In this document: piece after piece, positions 1 to 12,441 of the stretch
Layout of the letters: each line of letters starts with the position of its first letter
How positions within the stretch are numbered: the first letter of the stretch is position 1
DNA from: Lactarius indigo
Lineage: Eukaryota > Basidiomycota > Agaricomycetes > Russulales > Russulaceae
Direction of reading: 5' to 3'
Length of the DNA stretch: 64,000 nucleotides
Assembly: GCA_025766275.1 (NCBI GenBank)
Contig: JAFKAC010000174.1
Coordinates: forward strand, 1 to 64,000
Notes under the pieces: model-generated
Databases searched by the model: none
What the model was told of the DNA's origin: nothing
The model's input: only the letters and a program-made list of their open reading frames with translations
Position numbers and translations under genes: made by a program

Positions 1-1
1 A

Positions 2-307
2 CTATTCCACCAGCAGGAAGTCGTGCGCGACCTGACAGTTGACTTGTTCACACAGCTCCGCATGTTTCCCGTGAGTTTGTTGTACACTTTTCCTAGTATA
101 TCCCAGTGACGTCCCGAGACATGCACGACAGGTCGGCGTGCAGTTCCTACAAGCGCTTAATCACTTTCAGCGGTACGCGTACGTCCGGCAGGCGCACGCG
201 CGTGAATCGCGAGGCGTCACTGCGCGAGACACCGGCCATTTAGCACCACCGGCCCCCTTCTCGAGAACACCGTCACATCGGAGCGAACTCAACCTTGGGG
301 CAGGATG
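2..307 (+). CDS. 3' end of an unrecognised gene (partial)
   Basis: An open frame enters from the left edge. It crosses one plausible GT-AG intron (GTGAGT donor after CGCATGTTTCCC, acceptor CACGACAG near 130) and ends at TGA 305-307. The visible peptide is helix-like (HQQEVVRDLTVDLF) and then becomes Arg/His-rich, with the stretch YVRQAHARESRG. I do not recognise the family. The spliced frame stays open on both sides of the intron, which supports a real terminal exon, but the start and most of the protein lie outside the window. Confidence 0.4.
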
Positions 308-1809
308 ATAGGTCGTGTAGCCGGGCCCTGTCGTGTAGCGCTATACAGATACAGCTGGAAGAGTTCAGTTGGTCTCCGCAGCCATGCGCCTTGTCCAATT
401 CGAGTTAAAAGTCGTACAGCTTGATCGTACGAAGGTCGGACTGCGAAGGTCGGACAAATGACTAGCAGCATCGACGTAGAGGTTGCTCGACCGAGACAAT
501 TCTCCTGACTACCTATAAGTTTATCCCAGCTGTGGAAAGAACTGGAAACGTGCACCGCTTTCCACAGCAGGATAGGCATGACGTAATAACTCCGAACACT
601 GAGATACATCAAGTCAGCGATAGCTGCCAGATGTCCCCTAGGTAGACAATCAGGTGAGGCGTGTTGGGGTGCTCAAGAGTAGGGTGCAAGACAAACCCGA
701 GCATCAATAATTAATTAGACAAATTGATGTTCTAAGTTCCAGTGGTTTTTGTTTTTTTCTCAGTGTTCTCTAGACCAGAGACCAGAACCCAGAAACCCAC
801 TAGATGTTTATATAGAGAGTTCAGAACTAGTGCTGTGGTCAGAATTCCTCATGCACTGGCACTGAAAAGGCCAGATATGGGATCCTGGGAAATGGCAACC
901 TAGCACCCAGTCGGACAACCTCGAATGCGATACAGAGACAACGCAGAACATTCGAGCAGAGATAAGGTCTTCAAGAGAAATTCGTGCGATTGGCAACTGG
1001 CGTGCGTGATTTAGGAACACGATCCATGTCTTGATATCAGTGCCAAGATCAGTGCTCCCGCACACGACTATCATTCCAACAGGGTGCCAGTGGGAGGGAG
1101 TTCGAGTTGGGGTGCCAACAGCTTGATGCAGGGTTGGGGGTCCTACTAGTAACCCGATCGACAGGCATGGAGAGTCAAGAGAGCGGTTAAGCTAAGATCT
1201 CAGGCTTGCGGCTGGAACAAGGAAGTGGGAAGGAACCGAGCACTGGGATGTGAAACACTCCTGCCACCGCTGGCTGCCAGGATCTGTTGTACTGTGCCAC
1301 GGTGCAGAGGCACACTACGATGATGACAACAGGCTGGCGACTATCACTGGCACTCGTGGCTCGATCGCTTCTCTCCTCTGGCACGACCGCGATCGCTGCA
1401 TCATTTTTCACTAGCGCGCCAGGTGCGCAGCACACGCCAAGGCACACGTTTACACCAATTGTCGTATTTTGTCCCGTGATCGAGTGCGGTGCCGCGCGCC
1501 CCGCGGTGGAAGATGAGGTGGGGTCCTTCCAAGGATTGTGTCATTTGCCATCTGCCATACGAATACGTCTAAAGTAGTCCTTCGTCCGGTGGCACAGATG
1601 AGGTAGAAGTAACAAGTACATGCAATGGGTGAGGAGATACCTTTTGATCGGAGGGTACGTAATGATTTCCCCTTCACATACAGCTGACGTGGTTTCAGAT
1701 CGAAAGTGTCCTATTTTCCGTTTATGTTTCGTACAAGCGGGCGTACCTATTATAGGTGTGAATACGTCGTAACAGAGGAACTTCATGTCACAATAAGATA
1801 GCATGTCGT
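308..1809. other. intergenic region, no gene recognised
   Basis: Several open frames of 75-160 codons occur here on both strands, but none shows a recognisable motif or a consistent splice pattern. The stretch separates the end of the left-edge gene from the 3' end of the minus-strand membrane-protein gene. I see no repeat structure in it. Confidence 0.5.
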
Positions 1810-3758
1810 CTAAACCATAAGCTCGGCTATGGAGTGCTCTTTTTGATCTTCTGCGGGAATCATAGGGGGGACAGACGTCGATAACATGGAGCCCTCGAAG
1901 GGCTTCTGGTGTGGGTGAAGGGCCTTCCATATGCACGCACACACCACGACCAGCACTGCGCCTATAGGGAAGAGAGTAGAAACGAGCAAGTAAGGGGGGA
2001 GACTGGCAAAGGCCATCCAAAAACCCTGGACGGCGAACAGGAGCGTTGCCCAGACAAACAACACCTTCGGCAGGCTATGAACGATCGCAATCGGCTGGAA
2101 ACCGCAGCTAGTGGTGTTCCGATCGTCCAGGTAAACAGCCTGTCAAAAGTTAGCCGTAGACACTAAGTGGAATGGTGCCACTATGCTCACTGCTGTGGCG
2201 GCATTCGTATCGACAAGACCCCGCTGTTCTCGCAGGAGGACCGAAGTCATGATTAGGCCGAAGGTACATAGTAACAGCGAGGAATGGGTCAAGGCAGGGA
2301 CGGAAGAGACTTGCATCATCAAGGTATTCGATCTACAGATTGCAAGGGATTAGTTGGCGTGAGAAGGCGTGGGAAGGCGCTTCTCACATGGTAAGTGCTA
2401 AGAACTTGGAGGAAAAGGTCAGTGATGGTGCTGAATCAGTGGAAATTGGGCTCACCCATGATGTCATTTGGTTCAAATCGTCAATAGTTCCAGAAACGTG
2501 CTTGCGCCAAGGGGCAGTGTAAGCAAGTTGGTCTACCCAAAGGCTCTCGAATCGCGCTTGGTGCTCATTGGGCAAGCCGAAAAGAAGCGTGTTAGATACG
2601 AATGCTAGGGCAAGGCTCCGCTTGTTATCCGAAACGTCCAAGATCGACTGATCGGAGGACAGGCGACAATGCTCTTCGCCGAAATGGATAAAAAAGCGAT
2701 GGTTTGCTGCAGTAAGGATCGCGAGAAGTCCCTTGGGCCGTGAATGCATAAGACTTACCGACAGTCGCCCATAATCTCGCAACGTAAGTGGTGATGTAAG
2801 AGCTGGAAGCGTGATCTGCCAACAACCCGTTAACTGGAGGGGCGTAGGGTGCAATAAGCTAAACGAACCTTTGCTACGTTGAAGAAGATCGATGAACTCT
2901 TCGCTCTGCTTAGCCGTATACGGGAAAGTGGGAGTTTCCGATGTAAGGGCATCTGAATGTTGTCTGTCACCTCCAGCCACATGGGAAACCAAGAGAGTTC
3001 CTGCCTCACCTGCGCGAGCATGCAGAAAAATGATTTGGAGCTCATTCAGGGCCGCCAAAGAATACGGAGAAGCGGTTTCAGGGAACAGTTCGACATGGAT
3101 CCAGTAATTTTCCTGCAAGGCATATTCTGGACTCCCGAGAACTTTTAGCTCATTTAGTAAAGTAACGCATATACCACAAACGTACGGAGATGGCCGCTTG
3201 AGAAGGAGTGTGGAAGTCCAACACTGATTGTATCGAGTGCGTGCAACCAAAAAATAGTGCGAAGATCGTGATGTGCGAAATAATAGTTGCAAGTGCCCGA
3301 ATCCTGATGCATTTCAAGGAACAAGTGGGAGGCCTCCGGAAGTGGAACGCGTTCCTCGGCGATCACATTGCAGATCACGGTTAGCCAGGCATACAGCTGG
3401 TCCGAAACTCCAGGCTCGGCAATATGGGCCTCCGTAACAAGTGTGATTCCTGGATGTGTTTCGACGTGGGCATAGCGCTTCCCCTCCGGATGAGCGGATA
3501 CCGTCCAACCTTGGTTCTGGTATGACGGTCTACAGTAGATTTAGTCTCAAAAGTCCTTTGCAACGAACGTAGAAAACCGACGCACGCCGATACCAGATTG
3601 GATCCCAATGGAACCATAGTCGGTGAGACACGCACACTGGAAAATAAAAGGTTGTGAAGTGGTCGTGAGAACGCGAGAGGAAATCTTGCTTACCGTACGC
3701 CGCCTCGATACCTAGAGTCCCTGACGGTGGAAGGGAGGACCGGGAACAAGTTAGCCAT
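1810..3758 (-). CDS. WW-like domain membrane protein of an expanded Agaricomycete family
   Basis: Role unknown. Hand splicing gives a coherent multi-exon protein starting at ATG 3758 (MANLFPVLPS). A WW-like stretch follows (GWTVSAHPEGKRYAHVE near 3500-3450), then a second aromatic motif, CNYYFAHHDLRTIFWLH (about 3275), a conserved YALQENYWIHVELFP block (about 3115), and HRFFIHFGEEHCRLSSDQS (about 2680). The C-terminal third has membrane segments (PALTHSSLLLCTFGLIMTS near 2270; VLFVWATLLFAVQGFWMAFA and LLVSTLFPIGAVLVVVCACI near 2060-1950), so it is probably anchored by its tail. At least six introns of 44-70 bp are needed and all leave the frame open, so the gene looks intact. The family assignment comes from remembered similarity to large paralog families in Rhizoctonia-like fungi. 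The region of 2170-2470 needs a small exon whose borders are uncertain. Confidence 0.68.
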
Positions 3759-4192
3759 ACTGGGAATGGAATTCATCGTCGCAGGAGAGAAGAATGGGAA
3801 TGAGAACTGGGATTTCTGGTTATTTAATGGTTGGAGTAGCACAGCAACAAGTCATGGAGCAGCTACCGAAGGCCCACTGGCAGGCGGTGCCAGAAGTGAG
3901 GCTGTGCCATATGTACTGCCCAGAAATTTATTGCGATCCTGAAACCCGGGCTGTGGAGAATGAAGTAAACAAAAATCTATTGGTTCGATAGACTACTATA
4001 AGCGATAAACATGAATTGGAAGACGCCCCCGAGTCCGCACCACAAACCGTAGCATTGCGGAAACCGGAACTTGAGCCAAAAATAAAATGCCGAAAGCTAT
4101 GCTAGTCACATAGTCACGTGTCTTAAAAAGGGTTTTCCATTTCGGCGGACTATCGCCCATCGCCCTCACGGTAATCCGGTTATACAGTAGCT

Positions 4193-5708
4193 ATGGCATC
4201 TCCCCAATCGTCTACTCTTCAACCATCCGATGCGTCCGAGACAGCAACCGTAAGGTAACATGCCTATGTCCTTTCTACCCGAAGTCTTTCCGGGATCTGA
4301 TCTATCCTGTGCCTATTAGTACCACTACGGTGGTCTCTAGCCCACCAGTGCCCTCGTACGTCCACTATCTTTCTTTCGCCCCTTCTATTTTGTGGTGCTC
4401 ATCCACAGTCCAGGGTGGACACATCGTCTCCTGAACAGTGCGTCGACAACAGCCCCCACTTTTGCAAACTAACATGCTCCAGGCCTCCTCCTTTTCGCCC
4501 TAAAGGCCCCCCTTCCAAGCCTGTGGTGGGCAAGCCCTAAGCGTGCGTGGTCAGTGCAAGGACCAGACTGTACATGTGCATTCATTTGTCCATCAACCAA
4601 GTATAACAATCTTTTAAACAGGCTGTACTGCACTTCCTGACAGAAAAAAAACGATGTATTAGCGTTGGATATTTTTGTACTGCCCAGAGTTGAAATAAGT
4701 GATTGGTGTCCTTTTTTCGGTCCTCTGGGCCTAGCTATTTAGCGCCTTTTCTATTCGCCTGCGGGCCTAGTAACCCATGGGCCAACAAACCTGGTCTTCA
4801 GAAGTGCCCATTTGATAGCATTGGCATCGCTTTTGTGCTTCCATACTGTACTTATCTGTGTCTTGGGCAATTGACCCGAGGTGCCACGGGACCGGGACCT
4901 CCAGCAGTGCCAGTATCTCAAGTCGTCCATACTACAGTTTTTAACGCGTCTACTACTGTAACTCCAGTCCAAAATCACGAATTCGTAGCTCCGCAATGCA
5001 GTCCAGCGCAGTCGGGCAGTAAGCAACAACGCGAACACATGTGTACCGGTTGAAAGCCCATCCCTACAGGACTGATGATATCACCTTAGAAGAACACGCA
5101 GCTGTTCATCACCATACGTATGTTGATTTAATCGTCTCTACGGTAAACTGTCTCTTGATCTCTACATTTTATGTAGACCGCCCAGGTATGCGTGACAACT
5201 AGATTACGACGAACCCTGAGTTTGACTTGTCTCTTGGCAAAGACCCACCAGCGTATACGACTACAGCAGTACGACGTAAGTACTCTGTCCTAGCGTTTGA
5301 CCGCGCTTTGTTGAATGCAAAGACCGGTGCCAGTGCCAGTGCCAATACGGGCGATACATCAAACAAAGACGACAACACTCAGTCTGACACCAACGATGTT
5401 TCTAACGGCACAAATGATGCGATGGACGCAGATGTTGAAACGTACGTAATTTTTCTTTTTCCATTGCCGCTTGGTGTTGATGCCCAGCTTCTCAATCGAC
5501 AAGTATGAAGAGAGAGTTGGAACGCTACGTTTCACGATCGCCCCCATACAATCCCGCAGCTGGGAATAAAGTTCGCAATCCACCGCGTTCACAGGGCCTG
5601 GCAACTGACGCCACTTACCGCTCTTCGGGAGCTCCGGGAGTTGCAAAGGGCCGCCCTCCTGCTGTGACGGCTAACGCGGGGACCACGGCACAGTCCAAGC
5701 GGAAGTGA
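4193..5708 (+). CDS. hypothetical disordered protein, multi-exon
   Basis: Function not recognised. The 3' half is well supported. Exons near 4870-5042, 5071-5140, 5181-5189, 5229-5261, 5325-5440 and 5505-5708 join in one open frame with GT-AG introns of 34-66 bp, and end at TAA 5706-5708. The protein is rich in Ser, Thr, Pro and Asn (TGASASANTGDTSNKDDNTQ), has a helical MKRELERYVSRSPPYNP piece and ends in a basic AQSKRK tail. The 5' part is less certain: ATG 4193 opens a Ser/Thr/Pro-rich frame (MASPQSSTLQPSDASETAT) that splices through three short introns to about 4530, where it either stops (TAA 4538) or continues into the later exons. These could therefore be two adjacent small genes. It lies divergent to the WW-like gene, about 435 bp away. 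Confidence 0.45.
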
Positions 5709-8700
5709 TGTGGTGGCCCATGTCGCGGCGTTGTGTTGTGGCCCGATGCATGCATAATATTTACCTGGGTTGTGTTCGTATTGTGTAGTTTGTGAATAGC
5801 GTGTCGTGACCTCGTCTCCGCAACATGAATACATGAACAAAGTCAGAAACTGCCAGAGGACTAATGGCGTGTTCGAGTTGTATATGTGGACTCATAGGTC
5901 CTTAGACAACAACACCCACACCCTCGCAATCGGGTGATGATCGATGATCGTTGGCTGCTGAGCCACACCTTGCTATCATCCATAGGTTCCCAAGCTCTCC
6001 AGATGCACCGCCCAAAGTGGGCAACTACCATGGCTAAGGTCACCCAGCGGAAATTCGTGTTAAGAAATCGAAATACGGGAGCACACAAGTAGGAGCACGA
6101 TGAAAACCGATACCATCTTCTCACCTGAGGTCAGAGAGGTGATCTTAAAGACGTGTTCATTAGATAGCCTGGGGGACGGTCTACGCTCACAACAGTAATG
6201 CCAAAGGGTGACCGGGGACGATGGCTATCGTTCCCAGACCGAAGATTCGGTGGGCCTCCTGGTATTAGAAGTAGGTCGACTGCCAGAGTGCGACTAACTA
6301 GCCACAGGGGTCCAGATAATAGCTTTCCACACTATGACCGGTCTGTACCTATGGGTACGCATCCCGGGATATAAATGGTTCAAAAAAAAAAAAAAGCTTT
6401 CCACACTGGGCATGGGCATACCGGGTCATCCTTCTGTTTTGGACGGTTGTGCCAGTGGCGAGCTACGAGCAGGACAGTCACAATAATTCCTACGCCGGCC
6501 TCTATCAACACGACTTGTATTGTGTTCGTTTTATTGTTAGCCTGAAATCTAGTTTGGAGGCGGCAGGATTATGATTTCATCTGTCCACAATTCACAACTT
6601 TGTAAATAAACCTCAGTTACCAGGGAAAGCACCGGAAAAAAAAAGTGATGAGTATGGGTCTTATGGTTGTCGGTATATGAACTGTCTTGCGTGGTAGTAG
6701 TGCCTGTTGTTGTTCTGTCCGGTGTGCTAAAGGCTCACAAGCAACATACGTTGACGGTTACAGCACTGGTTACCAAATACTCTTTTGAACTCACCAAAAA
6801 AGGAAAGCAATTGAGCGCGAGATCGCGTGACGTGAGAAGTTGACGACTTGAAGGTCGCTGACACCAGCAGCAAATCGGCGTCGATGCCAGACTCTAAGCC
6901 AACCTGGCTTCATTATACAAGTCCGATCTTCTCTTCTCGTGGTGGAGTCGATTCAGTCGAAGGCCTTTGATGTCATCACATCTATGATATCGTATGAGCT
7001 TTATTGTGAAGGCACGGCCGACACAAACAGTTGTTGCACCCACGCAACAAGGCACATCGATCATAGACTACGGGCTCGAGACAGCGACCGTCAAAAACGG
7101 CTGGAAAGGTATATGTGTGGGCCCGGCCTGGACGTGTGTAAGCCTACTCACTGGCACTGCCACTCAGTCAACTAACTAGTTTCCTTGGGAAAAAGTTCCT
7201 TGCATTGCCTCCGACACTCTCCTGGTGGCCCTGAGTCGCCACAGTAACTAAGAGCCAGCTACTAGGTGATCTTCGTTGCCAAAAGGTGGTACTTGGTGAC
7301 AACTTATCCAGCTTCCACGCTGGTGCTTGGCTGCCGGTGACTTCCTGGTCTGCTGGAGGGCTGTATTCATATCACCCGGAGCTAAAATACAGGTGTTTAC
7401 CATACAAACCATCTTATTAAACGCTCTAAATCGCGTCTCACCTTACACAGCTCATTTGATAAATTTCGGGCCGTTATTACAACACCGCACAGAACACTGC
7501 ATATTTCTCTCTCATCGTGTCACGTGCCTTTGGGAGTAGACATGCTAGCTCAATGAGCGTAGAGCTTCTGTGCGCGGGACGCCCTTTTGTATCGTATTGT
7601 ACTTGTATGTGTACCTCTGGGTGTGGCATGCTCAGCCCACTTCCCAGCTGCTTGCTCTAGGATTGGACAGTCAAATATTTTTCACCTGATTGTCGACAGA
7701 GTTATTAATTATTCTTAAGAGGTCACCGTGCTATTGTAAACGGCTTGGTATAAAGCCTACAAATGGATTGACAACGCATCTTTGTCACATTACAGCGGCT
7801 TCTAGGTAGCATGAATAATATCGCTTTAATCGCCTTCGTGCTTCACCGATCGAGCTAATTCACATCTCCGTGTTATGTTTTTCCCATGCACAGAAAGTGC
7901 GCTGACACCCGGTGCTCTGTCGGTATGTATTACCATATTCAAGTACTGCTCCTGAGAGTGTAGTCTCAGGAATATTGGGTCAACAGAGAGGTGTTAAATT
8001 AGAGCATTGCAGCTGCCAGCGATATGGCAGCCCGAAGAGCTAAAGTAGCCATGTAAAGCTCTCGGCGCACGGTCCACACGCACAAAAATGTCCGTGAATT
8101 CTCCCATACCCGGAAATGAAGTTTCTGTAGGCCACAAATGAAGCCACGATGCAGCAACGTGTCAATAACCACGTCGACAACACACCTCAAGCTACGGCTG
8201 CAAAGCATGAGCGAACAGCTTTCAACACTGGGTAAACACTGATGTGGTATGCACAGTAGGTCTACGACACGAAGCAATGAAAGGGAAGGGTAGCCCTGAG
8301 TGTTTTTGTTAGCACAACTGCGGTGTGACAAACAAGAAAGGCGCCACACAATGAATAGTCGTGTCATATACGCCTCATCACAAATCACAACCAGACATGA
8401 AACGGCGCCCACAATGCGAGGTGGTCAGCGGGAAGTAGGTTTCGGCCATGTGATCCCCAAGGATGAAAAGGATCCGATCCGGGCCTATGACCCATCTAGG
8501 AGCATCCAACCACATATATAAAGGTGGTAGCTCCATAGAAGGTCCAAATTCCAAAAGTCTAAAATAAAAAATGCACACTGCCCCAGAATGGAACTTCACG
8601 ATTCCAGGGGACAGATGGGAATATCGTTCCAAATTGCGAATAGTCCACTATTGCGGGTAATGGGATCACGTCTGCAAATCCTTGAAAGGAGATCCCAAAG

Positions 8701-9624
8701 ATTCGGTAAGGAGGACACAACGTTAACCTTCACGTGTATGAGTCTGTGGTGTCCGTGCCTGAGGCCGCGAGTCTCTACTGTTGTCATAAAGGGGCAGTTC
8801 TGGGTCATGGTATGACCTGACCTGACATTCTGTGTTTGTCCGCTAGGTGCAAGAAATGCAGCGACGGTCCCAGAGCTTCAATTGGCTGTGCTCTCCCATT
8901 CATCCTTTGTTGACTTTTAATTACCGAGAGACCAAGGCGGTGAAGCCTGAGATGCGTCGGCGACTCTGCACTTTTCTTTTTTTTTTTTTCTTCTTAGTCC
9001 CTGGCCTAGAGCATAGCTGAGGTGCGCATCGTTGGGTCCAAGTTCAGTGCTCAAGCTCCTGATGGCGATGCAAGTGCAGTAAGGTTGCTTCGAAATATGG
9101 ATATACCCGGAGAGGTGGACCCGGATAGTACGAGAGAGCCGCAGATCTACTGCGCTCCACATGCCAGTGGAGCCCTCGGATCATAAAATAGATGAGTAAA
9201 TACACTGCCTAGGAAATTTGACACAGACCAGAAGACATCTATACCGCCCCACATATTTTTCTGGAGTGGGTCCATGTTTTATACCCGGTTTGATTCCGAG
9301 GCTCCATAGCCCACAGAATCCAGAATGGGTCATCATAGGATACCTAAAAAAAACCCTTTGTATTCGCGAAATATTATAGTCCCAACAGCAGATTCCCCAG
9401 TTCCCTCCAGTGGGCACCGAAGTGTCGGTTTGAGTGTCTTCCAGAGAAAGAGAAGGAGAAAAAAAAAACTGAAATCACAAGGCGATAGGTGGGTCACCAA
9501 ACTTTTTGCAGAGAGCACATATGGGCATACGCTGTTGACTTGTGAAAAGCGAGATGGGCCTCTACTCCATCGAAGATTGAAGAATCGATACAGTGAATCA
9601 ATCCCTTGTCAGTAGTTGTTACTA
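5709..9624. other. gene-poor region, no gene recognised
   Basis: Nearly 4 kb without a recognisable coding frame. Open frames of 60-137 codons are scattered over both strands; the longest is on the minus strand at 7999-8412 and shows no motif. A poly-A tract lies near 6380, and a 13-base word AGCTTTCCACACT occurs twice about 70 bp apart (6321 and 6395). The composition looks like decayed repeat or intergenic DNA. Confidence 0.5.
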
Positions 9625-9667
9625 CTATGCCTGATCACTGATTCGGACGGGACCACTGAGTCAGACA
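9625..9667. repeat. left terminal inverted repeat
   Basis: The 43-bp left arm matches the reverse complement of 10608-10650 except at one position (G versus C at arm position 16). The inner part contains CGGACGGGACCACTGAGTCA. Confidence 0.9.
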
Positions 9668-10607
9668 GTCACGCTTGGTCACGGCCCTATTTTGGAAAGT
9701 TTGGAACCCCGCTTGACCGTGCAGCTGCTGAAACTCGGATTGCGCAGTGTCGGCGAATGTTAGGCAAGATGTAGCTATTCTCGTTATGTGAAGGTACTGT
9801 AAATCTAGCTATAAGGTTAAGTCTGTGTATTAGAATTATAAGCCTGAGATACTACATAATAAGCAGGTGGAGGTTGAACTTGAAGGACTGGTACCTCAAG
9901 AGAAGGCATCGGGCATTGGTGAATATAGTGATTAGTTGGGGTCATGTAGGTACTAGAAGATGCTATCATTTTTGGAGGATGTGGGGGGTGAGGCCGGTGA
10001 GGTAGGGTCAAGCATGCAATTTCGTTGTTTCCTCCAGCTCCAGTGTGGTCATCACCTGCCAGTGGTGGGCCACCTATAATTCGGCTGTCTTGTTCTCAGA
10101 CCTCTTTGTTATATGTAGGGTTTTTCTTTCACAAATGGGTTTGTTCAAAGCAGCTTCGTATGTGAGACAAGAGCTGGGTCTGTTGTTGTAAGTTGACCCT
10201 TGAGTTGACCGATGTGCGTCCCTTCAGTATGCACCCCAGCCGATCTATTGGCAACACGATACGACTTGATTTCTCCTAAATTGACATCCCCTATGGTTTC
10301 TCAAAAAAACTACTGGTGATTTTGCTCATTTTCTCATTGTGCGCAACCTTCCAACGATCCACAGGTATGAGCGAAGAGTCGAGATGGAGACCACTTGGAT
10401 GTCCTTCCAATTTTGGAATGTAGTCAGCCACTGAATCAAACCCCGAAACGGCATTGGTCGGCGAGCGTGACAGACAGCCTTTTTGCTAACTTTGTAACAC
10501 AACAGGATTTTAACAAAAAAACGGTTCGAGTACACTAAGGAGTAGTACTAGGGATCATGTATTTAATTTGGTAGCAATTGAGCCAGAGATGAGTGAGGAA
10601 ATCGAAG

Positions 10608-10650
10608 TGTCTGACTCAGTGGTCCCGTCCGAATGAGTGATCAGGCATAG
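10608..10650. repeat. right terminal inverted repeat
   Basis: The 43-bp right arm of the TIR element begins TGTCTGACTCAGTGG and ends in GGCATAG directly before the TA flank. Confidence 0.9.
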
Positions 10651-10652
10651 TA

Positions 10653-12441
10653 TCACTTTACAGTGGCTCAAGTTTTAGCCTCGGCTGCGCCCGACTCGGG
10701 ATACCGGCAGTAGCTGGTGACCTCAGCCGATGGGCGCTAATCACTAAGCATTGGCCCGGGAAGCAGCACCGAGCCTGCTTGGGTGCATATCGGTACTGAT
10801 CGACTCCGACACTGGTGAATTCACTTCCCTCCTGACCCCAGATATTGTAAGGAGAATGACATAGGTGTGGTGACGTTTTGGACACCGTGAATAAGAGTCA
10901 GAGGTCACGTGCCAATGTGCGTGACGGAGGGTGTAAGTCGACGCAAGGGATTTGCCCTTAGGCACAGAGTGGGGATTTTGGTGAGCACAGGTTCATTCAT
11001 TTGAAGGCAGTTTTAGAGCCCGTTTATAAGCACTAGTAAAACTACAATTTGAAGAAGTGTTTTGCGTTGTAACAAACTACTCGGCAGGCATTCGCTTCAG
11101 ACACAACACCGAGATGAAAAACAGCTTCTGATTTGAGGGTTCAATAAATTTTAATTACAGTAGCGTGCAGGAAGATCCCAGAAATGAGAGCACAAACCAA
11201 TACGCAGACACCAAGATAACCAAGACAATGATCATACATTGCAAGAGTTTGATAGTAATTATGACATTATCTACTTGCACTATGAAATCTGAGTTGTTTG
11301 TGTATCGCGGGACTCGCTTTTTATCGACTACACGAAACAACTGGTATCAAGCAAGTTGAAACTTGATGTCATGGAAGAGACCATAGAAGAGAATTCTCAG
11401 GACTGTTTCTACCGTCGACATAGGTTTAAGGTCATAGGTACATGGCTTTGAGACGACAAAGCGATGTTTGGCGCTCTGGGGGTGGTGTAGAGGGTACCAT
11501 GTCCAAATGGACGATGAGTGGCTCTAGGAAGGGTATTAGGCTTGCCGACTGGTACACACGAGGTGAGCTTGGTGAGATCAGCAGAGGTTGTTGGAGGATT
11601 CACGCCTGGTGAAGCTGTCAGTTGTGATTCCCAAGGTACGGTAGTTCACCAGTGACAGCATCCGCCGACAGTTCCTATTATATGTCAGGTTGCTTGGCAC
11701 CTACAGTAGTAGCATATGCCATGTAGCGGGCAATAGCCGGATATAAATCTTGATTTCACAAAAAAAAATTGCCGAGGAACTAATCGATTTGAAAACAGCT
11801 GCCACCATGACTGCCATAAATTGCCTTTACTCTAGCTCAGTTTTTGTGTTTGGGGTTTTTTCGAACCCTGAAAAAACCGAGCTGACTGACTCTTTTCGGG
11901 ACTTACCGATACAGAGTCTTCGGTCAATTCAAAATTGATAATGAGGGGAGTGCCTCTCTCTTGTGTACTTCTCTATTGATGCCGACGCCACACATAGTTG
12001 CATCAACGTTCTTAATATTCACTTTCTCAAGGTTTCTGTCTCTTTGATGCAGTTGATAAATGCATGGGGCCCGGGCCCTTCCCTGATGGGTACAATTTTG
12101 TCACAAGGACAACAATTTTCTTTGTTGTGGCGTAAGTGGACAGTGAGCGAAGAGAAGACTTTGCGCCGAATGCAAATTCCAGCAGAGGGAGAAGTCAAAC
12201 ACATCTGGTTTACGCCTGCCAGCTCCACAAGGGATTGTCGAAGATGCGAGATCGGTGCCAGTAGCGGAGGTTTATCGTGTTCAGGGATTCCGGCGTCTAT
12301 TTCACCTTCGCTCCCAAAATTCGGATTTTTCTGACTATAAAGTCCACCCCATGGACCTCCGCAAACACCCTGTCCCCTTTGTGTGGCGTTACCGTAGCTC
12401 TTGCCTTGTCCTCAACACTTGATCGCTTGATCAATCGATCA
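10653..12441. other. intergenic region, no gene recognised
   Basis: No family-like frame was found. A plus-strand frame at 11963-12334 is the longest but shows no motif and lies directly upstream of the membrane-protein gene starting at 12442, so it is more likely leader or promoter DNA. Confidence 0.45.

Larger units (their letters stand above)
9625..10650. mobile_element. non-autonomous TIR DNA transposon, TA target site
   Basis: The ends are 43-bp inverted repeats beginning CTATGCCTGATCACT and differing at a single base. Outside each end lies the dinucleotide TA (9623-9624 and 10651-10652), the target duplication expected for Tc1/mariner-type transposases. The 1,026-bp interior contains no transposase-like frame (no DDE/DDD catalytic stretch or helix-turn-helix seen), so the element probably depends on a transposase made elsewhere. 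The near-perfect TIRs suggest fairly recent insertion. The superfamily assignment rests only on the TA flanks. Confidence 0.85.

Noticed and set aside
2384..3292. 302-codon single open frame on the minus strand taken as one CDS
   Set aside because: The frame reads through at least three introns. Splicing restores conserved motifs (for example HARADALTSETPTFP), so the true gene is the spliced model at 1810-3758.
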